Positions 36,473 through 45,555 of a stretch of 64,000 nt of DNA are shown here, in pieces. The DNA comes from Sphingobacteriales bacterium (GTDB lineage: Bacteria > Bacteroidota > Bacteroidia > Chitinophagales > JADIYW01). The notes beneath the pieces are model-generated. The model did no database searches. It was not told the DNA's origin and was given only the letters and a program-made list of their open reading frames with translations. Location: contig JADJYT010000007.1 in assembly GCA_016719635.1 (NCBI GenBank), positions 1-64,000 on the forward strand. The letters are read 5' to 3'. A program made the position numbers and the translations under genes. How positions within the stretch are numbered: the first letter of the stretch is position 1; each line of letters starts with the position of its first letter.

Positions 36473-37387
36473 GTGGAAGTAAGCATCATCATACCCACCA
36501 AGAACAGAGAAGAAATACTGCTGCATTCGCTGCAATATGCCGTGAAAGCGATTGAAAAATTGAATGCGGAGATTATCATAGTTAATGACGGAGGAAATGA
36601 GCCATTGATTCCGGATGTATGGCAGGAAACGGTTCGGGTGGTTAAAAACCCAAAATCGGGAGTCGCTTCCGCCAGGAATTTTGGAGCAAAGAATGCCAAA
36701 TCGGAGCTTTTGATTTTCATGGATGACGATATGCTGATTCATGAGCATGCAGTGAAACGAGCAATGGAATTGGTAACCCCGCAGCGTACCATCAATATCA
36801 ACTGGGTATATCCTCCGGAACTATTGGAAAAAATTTTGCAAACAAAATTTGGCAGGTATCTGCATCATACAGGGTTCACAACGCTGAAGGGCTGGAATAT
36901 CGGAAAACCCTGGAGTGATACGGAGTTGTTTGAGAACCATGGCGTTACCAGCCAGTTTCTCTGTATTTATAAAGAGACGTTCCATCTGGTAAACGGATAC
37001 GATGAAACATTCCCGCATGCAGGATTTGAAGATTATGACTTTGCCAAACGGCTGAAAGAAAAAGGAATCCGCTTCTTTGTATGGCCGCAGGATACCATCT
37101 ATCACAATGAAACGGACCGGCTGGAACTGAAGCGTTGGCTGGACAGAAAACGCAGGGGCGGAGAAACCCGCAAGCATGCCGTTTTGAGGGGAAATGAGGA
37201 ACTGACATTAGACTACTCGGGAGGAAAGAAAATGGTCTTATCCTTTCTGGTGTGCACAAAAGTTCTTTGGATGTGGTTATTGCAGTTATTGCCCAATACA
37301 GAGCGAATGGACAGATTTTATGAAAAAATAGCGAATGTCTTACTGGCAACCGCTATTTTTGAGGGATATACAACGATTAAAGATTGA
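36473..37387 (+). CDS. Glycosyltransferase family 2
   Basis: This 304-residue GT2 starts at GTG with EVSIIIPTKNREEILLHSL, IIIVNDGGNEPL and the metal-binding LLIFMDDDMLIHEHA near residue 84. It continues with NGYDETFPHAGFEDYDFAKR near 180, where an ED sequence is the usual catalytic region of this subgroup. It begins 10 bases after the preceding stop and ends in a 4-base overlap with the TTG start of the next gene. There is a hydrophobic stretch near residue 255 but no clear signal peptide. Confidence 0.86.
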   Translation: MEVSIIIPTKNREEILLHSLQYAVKAIEKLNAEIIIVNDGGNEPLIPDVWQETVRVVKNPKSGVASARNFGAKNAKSELLIFMDDDMLIHEHAVKRAMELVTPQRTININWVYPPELLEKILQTKFGRYLHHTGFTTLKGWNIGKPWSDTELFENHGVTSQFLCIYKETFHLVNGYDETFPHAGFEDYDFAKRLKEKGIRFFVWPQDTIYHNETDRLELKRWLDRKRRGGETRKHAVLRGNEELTLDYSGGKKMVLSFLVCTKVLWMWLLQLLPNTERMDRFYEKIANVLLATAIFEGYTTIKD

Positions 37388-38499
37388 AAACCAGGATTAC
37401 CTATATTTTATTTCAAATAAACAAGGCGCTGGCGTTTGAGTGGATTATTGACCATATTGATAAAAGCCGTTTTGAACTGTCCTTCATCTCCATTGCCGTT
37501 CCGGAAAATTCGCCCCTGGAACAGTTTTGTTCAGACAGGAAGATGCCTTTTTACAGAATTGATTATCAGGGTAAAAAAGACATGCCTGCCGCCATTTATA
37601 AGACATATGCTATCTTAAGGGCAATAAAGCCCGATGCCGTACATTGCCATATTTTTGAAGCCAATATTATTGGGCTCTCTGCAGCATGGCTGGCCGGAGT
37701 AAAAAAAAGAATCTTTACCAGACACCATTCTACCTTTCACCATACCACCTCTCCGAAGGGAATTAAGTATGACAGATACTGCAACAGGCTGGCAACGCAT
37801 ATTATTGCCATTAGTGAAAATGTAAAAAACATCCTGATTGTAAAAGAACAGGTTCCGCCGGAGAAAGTGTTTCTTATCCATCATGGATTTGACTTGCCGT
37901 TGTTTAATGACGTTTCGGATAAAAGGCTCGAGCGAATCAGACAAAAATACAATCGTAACAATCGACATCCGGTAATCGGGGTTATTTCCAGATACACCGA
38001 ATGGAAAGGGATAAAATATGTTCTGAGTGCGTATAGAGAATTATTGGTAAAATATCCCAACGCCCTGCTGGTGCTGGCAAACGCCAAGGGAGAGGATGAA
38101 GAAATCAGATTGACTATAACAAAATTTCCAAAGGAAACTTATACAGAGATAGTATTTGAACAGGACAATGCAGCGTTGTTTAAGCTGTTTGATGTATTTG
38201 TACATGTTCCGATAGACGCGGAGATTGAAGCATTCGGCCAAATCTATGTGGAGGCATTGGCCGTCGGAGTACCCAGCATATTTACCATGTCCGGTATTGC
38301 CTGTGAATTTATCCGGCACAGAGAAAATGCGCTGGTGGTTGAATTCCAGAATTCAGCACAGATCTATGAATCGATATGCGATATACTGGGACATAAAGAA
38401 TTAAGGGATAAACTGTCCATAAACGGTAAAAAAGATGTTGAACAACTTTTTTCACTACCTTTGATGATTCATAAATTAGAAAAGATATACAGCAGCTGA
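37384..38499 (+). CDS. Glycosyltransferase family 4 (GT-B)
   Basis: This is a 371-residue GT-B transferase. The N-terminal domain contains AVHCHIFEANIIGLSAAW near residue 82 and IFTRHHSTFHH. The C-terminal domain begins with VIGVISRYTEWKGIKYVL. The donor-binding region FVHVPIDAEIEAFGQIYVEALAVG has the acidic E-x7-E-type pattern. It starts at TTG overlapping the previous TGA; no better in-frame start was seen. It ends 2 bases before the next gene, so translational coupling is likely. The donor is unknown. Confidence 0.86.
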   Translation: MKTRITYILFQINKALAFEWIIDHIDKSRFELSFISIAVPENSPLEQFCSDRKMPFYRIDYQGKKDMPAAIYKTYAILRAIKPDAVHCHIFEANIIGLSAAWLAGVKKRIFTRHHSTFHHTTSPKGIKYDRYCNRLATHIIAISENVKNILIVKEQVPPEKVFLIHHGFDLPLFNDVSDKRLERIRQKYNRNNRHPVIGVISRYTEWKGIKYVLSAYRELLVKYPNALLVLANAKGEDEEIRLTITKFPKETYTEIVFEQDNAALFKLFDVFVHVPIDAEIEAFGQIYVEALAVGVPSIFTMSGIACEFIRHRENALVVEFQNSAQIYESICDILGHKELRDKLSINGKKDVEQLFSLPLMIHKLEKIYSS

Positions 38500-38501
38500 C
38501 G

Positions 38502-39413
38502 ATGGAAAGGGATTTGTTTTTCTCCATAATTATTCCGGCATATAACAGGGCGCACATGATTCTGGAGACATTGGAATCTGCTTTTGCCCAAACATATCCG
38601 CACTTTGAAGTCATATTGGTAGATGACGGAAGTACAGATAATACCGTGGAGGTCATTAGGTCTGTCACAGATCCGAGATTTGTTTATCACAAAAAAGCGA
38701 ACGAAGAAAGGGCGATTGCCAGAAATACGGGTTTTAACCTGGCAAAGGGCGATTATGTCACCCTGCTGGATTCAGATGATTACTTTTATCCGAATCACCT
38801 GGAGGCGGCAGCCAATTATATCCGTTCTCATAAAAACCCGGAGGTTATCCGGTTTAATTATGATGTGGTAGATTCGAATAAACATACCCTGCAGATTGCC
38901 AGAATGCCCGAACATGTAAACGACCGTATGGTAAACGGCAATTTTATGGGCTGCAGCGGTATTATATTAAGAAGAGACGTGGCGGTGAAATATGCCTTTA
39001 ACGGAGACAGAGACTTATCCGGTTCGGAGGATTACGAACTGTGGCTGAGAATGGCGGCGCGTTTCAGGGTTCATACGCAGGATGTCATCACCTGCTCCTT
39101 GCATTCACACGAAGAACGGAGTGTGATTCATAACATTAAAGAGGAAACGCTGGTCAAAAGAATTGAACTTCTGATTAAGTATTCCTTCGGAGATAAGGTC
39201 GTCAGAAAAATATATGGAGTTAAGAAAGATGTGTTTGTATCACACTGTCTCTTATATATTTCGTTGCATTTGGCAATTGCCCAAATAAACAGGTCTTCAT
39301 TTAATTATTTACTGAGAGCCATCAAGACAAACCCAAGAACGATGCTGGACAAACGTTTTTTCGGAATTATCAAGACGTTAATCAAAAGAAATATTTTAGC
39401 TTCATTCGAGTAA
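38502..39413 (+). CDS. Glycosyltransferase family 2
   Basis: This 303-residue GT2 begins MERDLFFSIIIPAYNRAHMI, then VILVDDGSTDNTVEVIRS and the metal-binding YVTLLDSDDYFYPNHLEAA near residue 85. It continues with a conserved LSGSEDYELWLRMAARF near 165. The architecture matches GT2 enzymes that add one sugar to a lipid-linked glycan. It ends 3 bases before the asnB-type gene, which supports co-expression. Confidence 0.87.
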   Translation: MERDLFFSIIIPAYNRAHMILETLESAFAQTYPHFEVILVDDGSTDNTVEVIRSVTDPRFVYHKKANEERAIARNTGFNLAKGDYVTLLDSDDYFYPNHLEAAANYIRSHKNPEVIRFNYDVVDSNKHTLQIARMPEHVNDRMVNGNFMGCSGIILRRDVAVKYAFNGDRDLSGSEDYELWLRMAARFRVHTQDVITCSLHSHEERSVIHNIKEETLVKRIELLIKYSFGDKVVRKIYGVKKDVFVSHCLLYISLHLAIAQINRSSFNYLLRAIKTNPRTMLDKRFFGIIKTLIKRNILASFE

Positions 39414-39416
39414 CTT

Positions 39417-41282
39417 ATGTGCGGCATTTCAGGATATATCTCCTCACCCGGAAAACTGGATAAACAAGATTTTGTCCGTGCCACAAATGCTATCCGGCAC
39501 AGGGGCCCGGATGCGGAAGGTTATTATGAGAATGAACAGCACTCCTTATTTCTGGGGCATAAGAGATTAAGCATAATTGACCTTTCTCCCGCCTCCAATC
39601 AGCCGTTTTTTTCCGGTTGCGGAAGATATGTCATGGTGTACAACGGAGAAGTCTATAACTATAAGGAAATAAAAGAACAGCTGCAGCTTGAAACGCGAAC
39701 CACCGGTGATACCGAAGTAATTTTTGAGGCTTACGCCAAGATAGGTGTAAAATCATTTGAGATGCTCAATGGTATGTTTGCTTTTGCCATTTTTGACATA
39801 CTCGAACAGAAGATAATCTTATGCAGGGACCGAATCGGAATTAAGCCGTTGTTTTATTATTGGGACGGAATACAGTTTGCGTTCGCTTCTGAAATAAAGA
39901 TGCTGAAAGCATTGCCAGGCTTTAACAAAGCCATAAACAACGATTCCATTCCTGAGTTTCTGCATCTTGGGTTTATTCCGGAGCCATACACGATTTATAA
40001 GCATGTATCCAAATTTCCGGCAGCGCATTTCAGTATCTTTTCACTGACGGATATTTATAAACCCAATTTTACCATTCCGCTAAACAGCTACTGGAGACTG
40101 AAAGATGCCATTGAGCCTGTTGCCGTAAAAGACTTTACGGCCACCAAAAAACAATTAAAAGAGTTGCTGATAGATTCGGTAGAGAAGCAACTTATCAGTG
40201 ATGTGCCTGTAGGCACTTTCCTGAGCGGAGGGATAGACTCGAGCCTTATTACCGCAATTGCCTCCAAATTAAAGAAAGATAAGATCAAGACGTTCAGTAT
40301 CGGATACGACACTAAAAAATATGACGAGTCGGAATATGCATTACAGGTTGCCAAACATCTGGGCACGGAACATCACGCGTTTCGTTTAACGGAAGACGAG
40401 GTGGAGGAAATTTTATCTGACATCATCTTTCAGTACGATGAGCCTTTTGCCGACTCATCGGCATACCCGACGATGATCGTATCCAAACTGGCGCGACAGC
40501 ATGTTACCGTAACACTGTCCGGAGATGGTGCCGATGAATTATTTTTGGGATATGGTATGTATAAATGGGCATCCAGATTAGCCAATCCTGCCGTTCAGCT
40601 ACTCAGAAAACCCGTATTTTTTGCTACCCAACATGCGGATTCCATCATCAAAAGAGGAGGGTTGCTCCTGGATTATTCATCTCTTGAACATATACGCAGT
40701 CATATTTTTTCACAGGAACAGTATTTGAACAGTGAGAAAGACCTGAAGCACATCTTGCTGGAGGAGAATTTTTCCTTTGACCGCTTTAACAAAGAAGGGG
40801 ATTCCGGTAAAAGAACCCTGACGCCAAAAGGAAAACAGTCCTTCTGGGATATTAATTATTACCTGAAGGATGATTTACTGGTAAAGGTAGACAGGGCGAG
40901 TATGCGATACTCTCTGGAAAGCAGGGTTCCTTATTTAGACCATCGCGTGGTGGAATATGCCGTCAATATTGATGCAGACCTGAGATATCATAAGGGCATA
41001 TCAAAATACATTCTAAAGGAAATCTTATACGATTATCTGCCCCGCGAATTATTTGACCGGCCAAAGTGGGGGTTTGCACTTCCGTTGCCGCACTGGATGA
41101 AAGGCAGATTCAATTACCTGCTGGATAAATACCTGGACAGCACGATTATAAATAATTACGATATTCTCACCAATTTATATGTTCAGGACCTGAAGGATCG
41201 GTTTATGGCGGGGGAAGATTATTTATATGGCCGTTTGTGGACAATCATTTTATTGCATTGGTGGCTGGAAGAGAATGCATGA
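39417..41282 (+). CDS. asnB: Asparagine synthetase-type amidotransferase (AsnB family)
   Basis: This 621-residue protein has the glutamine-hydrolysing N-terminal domain with catalytic Cys2 (MCGISGYIS), AIRHRGPDAEG and NGEVYNYKEI. The synthetase domain has the ATP-binding loop FLSGGIDSSLITAIA near residue 268 and SGDGADELFLGYG. Classic AsnB makes asparagine from aspartate, but AsnB-like enzymes inside O-antigen clusters amidate uronic acids. Its position between GT genes, in a locus that also encodes a WbpB/D/E route to a uronic acid, favours the second role. Asparagine synthesis cannot be excluded. It overlaps the next gene by ATGA. Confidence 0.88.
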   Translation: MCGISGYISSPGKLDKQDFVRATNAIRHRGPDAEGYYENEQHSLFLGHKRLSIIDLSPASNQPFFSGCGRYVMVYNGEVYNYKEIKEQLQLETRTTGDTEVIFEAYAKIGVKSFEMLNGMFAFAIFDILEQKIILCRDRIGIKPLFYYWDGIQFAFASEIKMLKALPGFNKAINNDSIPEFLHLGFIPEPYTIYKHVSKFPAAHFSIFSLTDIYKPNFTIPLNSYWRLKDAIEPVAVKDFTATKKQLKELLIDSVEKQLISDVPVGTFLSGGIDSSLITAIASKLKKDKIKTFSIGYDTKKYDESEYALQVAKHLGTEHHAFRLTEDEVEEILSDIIFQYDEPFADSSAYPTMIVSKLARQHVTVTLSGDGADELFLGYGMYKWASRLANPAVQLLRKPVFFATQHADSIIKRGGLLLDYSSLEHIRSHIFSQEQYLNSEKDLKHILLEENFSFDRFNKEGDSGKRTLTPKGKQSFWDINYYLKDDLLVKVDRASMRYSLESRVPYLDHRVVEYAVNIDADLRYHKGISKYILKEILYDYLPRELFDRPKWGFALPLPHWMKGRFNYLLDKYLDSTIINNYDILTNLYVQDLKDRFMAGEDYLYGRLWTIILLHWWLEENA

Positions 41283-42505
41283 TGGCGGTTTCTGTACTAT
41301 ATATCTCTTATGATGGTATGACAGACCCACTTGGACAGTCGCAGGTCATACCTTATTTAATAGGCTTAACAAAGAGGGGATATTCATTCACGCTGCTCAG
41401 CTGTGAGAAGGAAGTCAATTTCCAAAATAACAAAGCTAAAATTGAAAAGCTTCTCTCGGCATACCCCATAGACTGGCAGCCTTTATCCTATACCAAAAAC
41501 CCACCGGTATTATCATCAATGTACGATGTAAGCAGGCTTAAAAGAAAAGCAATCGAATTACATCAGAAGAACCGCTTCTCCATCATTCATTGCCGGAGTT
41601 ATATTGCTTCACTCGTTGGATTGGAGATGAAATACCGGTTTCGTGTGAAATTCATCTTTGATATGCGTGGCTTGTGGGCGGACGAGCGGGTGGATGGAAA
41701 ATTATGGAATTTAAAGAATCCCTTATACAAGATGGTTTACAGATATTTTAAAAGAAAGGAAAAACAGTTTTTAGAGAATGCCGATTATACGGTCAGTTTA
41801 ACGCACAATGCAAAGAATGAAATCTTGTCATGGAAGCATTTAGATAAAAACAGGGTGAAGATGGAAGTGATTCCCTGTTGCGTGGATTTAAATCTATTCA
41901 ATACCAAACAAATTCAGAAAGACAGACAGGCGCAGTTTATGCAGGAACTGAAGCTGCGGCCGGAAGACTATGTTTTATTATATCTGGGTTCAATCGGGAC
42001 ATGGTATATGCTGGACGAGATGCTGGAGTTCTTCCGGAAATTAAAAGACCAAAAACCACACGCCAGGTTCTTATTTGTAACCAAAGATGAACAGGAACGC
42101 ATTTTACAGACGGCAGATAAGTATGGGGTGAAGGACGCCATCATTCTGCGGCCCGGAGCACGGGAGGAGATTCCGTATTTGATTTCAATCTGTTCATCCT
42201 CCATCTTCTTTATTTTACCTTCCTACTCTAAAAAGGCATCCTCTCCGACCAAACAGGGGGAAATAATGGCGATGGGAAAACCAATTGTCTGCAACACCAA
42301 TGTCGGAGATACCGATAAGATAGTGAGAGATTATCACAGCGGGGTGCTTGTAACTGATTTTACTCCGGCAGCCTATGGAACGGCCATCCGGGAGATGGAT
42401 GGTAATTTTAATTCAGCGGGTATCCTAAACGGCGCACAGGATTATTTCTCGCTGGAACAGGGCGTTGGAAAATACGCAGCCATCTATGCGGCAGTATTGG
42501 CCTAA
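41279..42505 (+). CDS. Glycosyltransferase family 4 (GT-B)
   Basis: This 408-residue GT-B enzyme starts in an ATGA overlap with the asnB gene (a second ATG follows at 41282). It reads VLYISYDGMTDPLGQSQVIP, typical of the WcfG-like subfamily, with FDMRGLWADERVDGK near residue 130. The C-terminal domain has VLLYLGSIGTWYMLDEM and the donor region ILPSYSKKASSPTKQGEI. The KASSPTKQGE pattern is seen in a branch of bacterial GT4 enzymes. It is the last gene of the 35486-42505 set, and its stop overlaps the convergent gene by 4 bases. Confidence 0.85.
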   Translation: MMAVSVLYISYDGMTDPLGQSQVIPYLIGLTKRGYSFTLLSCEKEVNFQNNKAKIEKLLSAYPIDWQPLSYTKNPPVLSSMYDVSRLKRKAIELHQKNRFSIIHCRSYIASLVGLEMKYRFRVKFIFDMRGLWADERVDGKLWNLKNPLYKMVYRYFKRKEKQFLENADYTVSLTHNAKNEILSWKHLDKNRVKMEVIPCCVDLNLFNTKQIQKDRQAQFMQELKLRPEDYVLLYLGSIGTWYMLDEMLEFFRKLKDQKPHARFLFVTKDEQERILQTADKYGVKDAIILRPGAREEIPYLISICSSSIFFILPSYSKKASSPTKQGEIMAMGKPIVCNTNVGDTDKIVRDYHSGVLVTDFTPAAYGTAIREMDGNFNSAGILNGAQDYFSLEQGVGKYAAIYAAVLA

Positions 42506-44085
42506 TTATCAAAGACCAATTTCCTGGGATGGAGAAAGGTGAAACCTGCCTTCGCATCTTCAAAATGACATTTAGAGGCGTAACGCTGCTGCATTACGCG
42601 GATGAACGCAGCTTCAAAGGCATTGGAATTAGTCAGGAACAGGATATCCTTTCTTCCTTTTATGCCTGATGTTAAGTTGGTGAGCTGATGCTGTTTGAGC
42701 AATTGGAGATAATTCGGAGTATTGATATACCACCCTGTGAAGAGGATGTTATTCTGTGTAAAAATATCCTGATTGTGAAAATTCACTTTCATCAATTCCA
42801 GAGGGAGTGACTGTATGATAAACAAGGATGATGGGTTCCGGTTGATCTCAGCAGTCAGCGCTTCAAACCTAATAGCGTTAGTTTTGTTTTTTAAGTTTAG
42901 ATGATATACGCAATAGAATTTATACCCGGATAATAAAACGAGTAAAGTCAGAACCGTCGTCCTTAAGGGGGATGGAGCAGTGCTTCTTAGTAACAGCATT
43001 AAATTAAACCAGGAGATATAGAAGAGGAGCGGAGATACAACTCTCCGGGGAATGCGCATGTTATATAACAAGTAGATAAAAACGACAGAAAACAGGATGA
43101 AATTCAAGATGGCCCATTTTTTTTCTTGTACACAGAAGAGCAATGCAGCTGCAAGTGAAAGCAGATACATCGCCAGCATATAACGCTCATCTCTGATAAA
43201 TGACTTAAAGAGCGGCAGGGCCTCATCAAAAGGCCTGACGGTCAATGTTTCTTCAGCAAAGTTAAACAGATCAGGGGTGTTGTAATGCACATCAGCTCCA
43301 TACCAGTTTTGAATCAGCAGGATGTCATCTATGGTCAGGTGATATTTTTCCAATGCCTGAGAAGTTATATTCAAAGGACGGTTGATGATAATTTCACTTG
43401 CAGAAATATAGCGGGAGTAATTGCTTTGCAGGTATGCCGAATGACTTTTGTTGATATGGCTTAAGATAAAAAACATAAGTACAGAGATGCCTAATGTGAT
43501 TAACAGCGGATTCCTTTCTTTTGAGGTCCAGTGTTGAAATAGAACAGGAATGCTGAAAACCAAAATCAGATAAAAGACCTGCTCCCGGATAAGCATGCAA
43601 AAAAGAAATCCGACAGTTACGAAGAACAGTTTTTTTGACAGCTGCAATTCGCTGGAAAGCAAAGTTAAAGCTGCGATGCCTATAAGAAAGGAAGTGGTGG
43701 TATACTGGATGGCAACAAGGTATAAGGCATAATAGCCGAATAAAAAGATGAAGAAGAGTGCCCAGAGAAGAAGGTGTCTGTGTTGGGTGTTTTTCCGGCA
43801 GAACAAACCGGTGATAATCATGCCTGCGGAGAGAAAGTGAATACTGATTAAGAAGAATACATACCAGTTTATGTTTGGCGCAAGGGTATAAAGAAAACGC
43901 AGCATCATTCCGATCAAGGTATGCTGAAAAATAATATTGCTGTCCGGTGTGCCGGTGAGGGTGCCGGAAACAATAAACTGCATTAGCTGATCGTCATTTC
44001 CGTCGTAGGATAATGTAAAACAACCTATAACCGCCAGGATAATTAAACCGCCAACTATTACTGCAAAGTGCTTATATTTACACAT
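42502..44085 (-). CDS. Polytopic membrane protein, possible GT-C glycosyltransferase
   Basis: This 527-residue protein has about ten to twelve hydrophobic segments over the first 390 residues and a soluble C-terminal part of about 130 residues. After the first helix the sequence SYDGNDDQLMQF places acidic residues in the first outer loop, where GT-C enzymes keep their catalytic aspartate. It then has LVAIQYTTTSFLIG and MRIPRRVVSPLLFYISW. I do not recognise a named family. A GT-C transferase that adds sugars or modifies the glycan in the periplasm would suit the context, but this is an inference. It is transcribed alone. Confidence 0.6.
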   Translation of the reverse strand: MCKYKHFAVIVGGLIILAVIGCFTLSYDGNDDQLMQFIVSGTLTGTPDSNIIFQHTLIGMMLRFLYTLAPNINWYVFFLISIHFLSAGMIITGLFCRKNTQHRHLLLWALFFIFLFGYYALYLVAIQYTTTSFLIGIAALTLLSSELQLSKKLFFVTVGFLFCMLIREQVFYLILVFSIPVLFQHWTSKERNPLLITLGISVLMFFILSHINKSHSAYLQSNYSRYISASEIIINRPLNITSQALEKYHLTIDDILLIQNWYGADVHYNTPDLFNFAEETLTVRPFDEALPLFKSFIRDERYMLAMYLLSLAAALLFCVQEKKWAILNFILFSVVFIYLLYNMRIPRRVVSPLLFYISWFNLMLLLRSTAPSPLRTTVLTLLVLLSGYKFYCVYHLNLKNKTNAIRFEALTAEINRNPSSLFIIQSLPLELMKVNFHNQDIFTQNNILFTGWYINTPNYLQLLKQHQLTNLTSGIKGRKDILFLTNSNAFEAAFIRVMQQRYASKCHFEDAKAGFTFLHPRKLVFDN

Positions 44086-44135
44086 ATAACTGAAGGTATA
44101 GATTTTTATATACTAATGTACAAATTATTTTATTG

Positions 44136-45548
44136 ATGGGTAGTTGGTTTACACATGTTGAACAAAACAGATTTATTTTTTTAAATGATTATTTGTTCGC
44201 ACCCATATTCATCTTCCTGTTAATGCTCCTGGTCAGGTACAGGATAAACATAAAGCCCTCAGAAGTTAAACGAAGATACCTGTTGAAGGCATTCTGGTTT
44301 AAGGTTTTCTGCACCATATTTTTTGCCGCCATATACCAGTATTATTACAGAGGAGGAGATACCAATACCTATTTCCTGAATATACAGAATGTTCACAATG
44401 TTTTTTATGAAAACCCGCTGATGTTTTTTAAGATTGTATTTTCCATACAACCCGATTTCTTTGAATACGAAAAATACCTGGGGCGTTCCACCTATTTTTA
44501 TGCAGATCCGAGCGTATATGCTGTGATTCGTATTGGTGCATTGCTGAGTTTCCCGCTTTTAAAGACATATATGCTGATAGCGCTGACATTTTCCATGTTC
44601 TGCCTGTACGGATGCTGGAAGATATTTGAGCTCTTTCACAGATTATACCCGCATCTGGAAAAAGAACTGGCAGTAGCCTGCCTTTTCCTGCCATCTGTAG
44701 GTTTCTGGGGCAGCGGCATCCTCAAGGATCCTTTGTGTATGGGGGCATTGGGAGCACTGACATATCATGCCTACCGGCTTTTCTTTGACAGAGATAAAGT
44801 AGTAAGGAGGGTAATCATGATAGCGATTTGCCTGATAATGATAAAGGTGATAAAGGTGTATATTCTGCTTTCATTTCTTCCTGCTTACTCCTTCTGGTTG
44901 ATTTTTCATTTTAAGGAAAATATTAACAGCAAATTTATAAAAGCATTGATGAGTCCGATGTTGTTTGCCGCTTCCAGCATAATGGGCGTTTTTGTATTTA
45001 TAAAGATTGCACAGATTTCTAATAAATATGCACTGGAGAATTTGGTACGTACAGCCAAAGACACGCAAAACTGGATTTATTATTCTTCCCAAATGCAGGG
45101 GGGGTCCGGCTATACTCTGGGGGAGGTGGATTACACGTTGAAGGGGTTATTAAAAATAGCCCCTAAGGCCATAAATGTTACATTGTTCAGGCCATATATC
45201 TGGGAGGCCCGAAAGCCCATACTTATTCCGGCAGCATTGGAGGGATTGATTTCCCTGTTCCTGACTATACGCTTGCTGTACAAGTCCGGCTTCATTCGTT
45301 TTACCAGACTCATTCTGACAAATCCGGAAGTTCAGTTTTGTTTGGTATTTTCTCTCATCTTCGCCTTCTCTGTAGGTTTTACCAGTTATAACTTCGGTTC
45401 GCTGGTTCGCTATAAGATTCCTTTAATGCCTTTCTATTTTATTGCATTATTTATTTTAGCAGACAGAGAAAAACAGGAAGAAATCAAGGAAAAGACAATT
45501 CTAAAACCTAAGCCAACGGTTAAGGGGTTGCCAGCAGTGTCCGTTTAG
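44136..45548 (+). CDS. Polytopic membrane protein of unknown function
   Basis: This 470-residue protein has about ten hydrophobic helices. After the second helix it carries YYRGGDTNTYFLNIQNVHNV, an acidic outer-loop motif found in several uncharacterised Bacteroidota membrane proteins of glycan loci. It also has SVGFWGSGILKDPLCMGALG. Possible roles include a polymerase- or GT-C-like function, but no catalytic residue can be fixed. The ATG at 44136 was preferred to a TTG one codon earlier. It stands between two minus-strand genes and 50 bases from the upstream one, so it probably has its own promoter. Confidence 0.55.
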   Translation: MGSWFTHVEQNRFIFLNDYLFAPIFIFLLMLLVRYRINIKPSEVKRRYLLKAFWFKVFCTIFFAAIYQYYYRGGDTNTYFLNIQNVHNVFYENPLMFFKIVFSIQPDFFEYEKYLGRSTYFYADPSVYAVIRIGALLSFPLLKTYMLIALTFSMFCLYGCWKIFELFHRLYPHLEKELAVACLFLPSVGFWGSGILKDPLCMGALGALTYHAYRLFFDRDKVVRRVIMIAICLIMIKVIKVYILLSFLPAYSFWLIFHFKENINSKFIKALMSPMLFAASSIMGVFVFIKIAQISNKYALENLVRTAKDTQNWIYYSSQMQGGSGYTLGEVDYTLKGLLKIAPKAINVTLFRPYIWEARKPILIPAALEGLISLFLTIRLLYKSGFIRFTRLILTNPEVQFCLVFSLIFAFSVGFTSYNFGSLVRYKIPLMPFYFIALFILADREKQEEIKEKTILKPKPTVKGLPAVSV

Positions 45549-45555
45549 CAGCCCG

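Noticed and set aside
42502..45548. Wzy polymerase or Wzx flippase assignment for the two membrane proteins
   Set aside because: The locus encodes a Wzm/Wzt exporter, and neither protein shows a motif I can tie to Wzx or Wzy.
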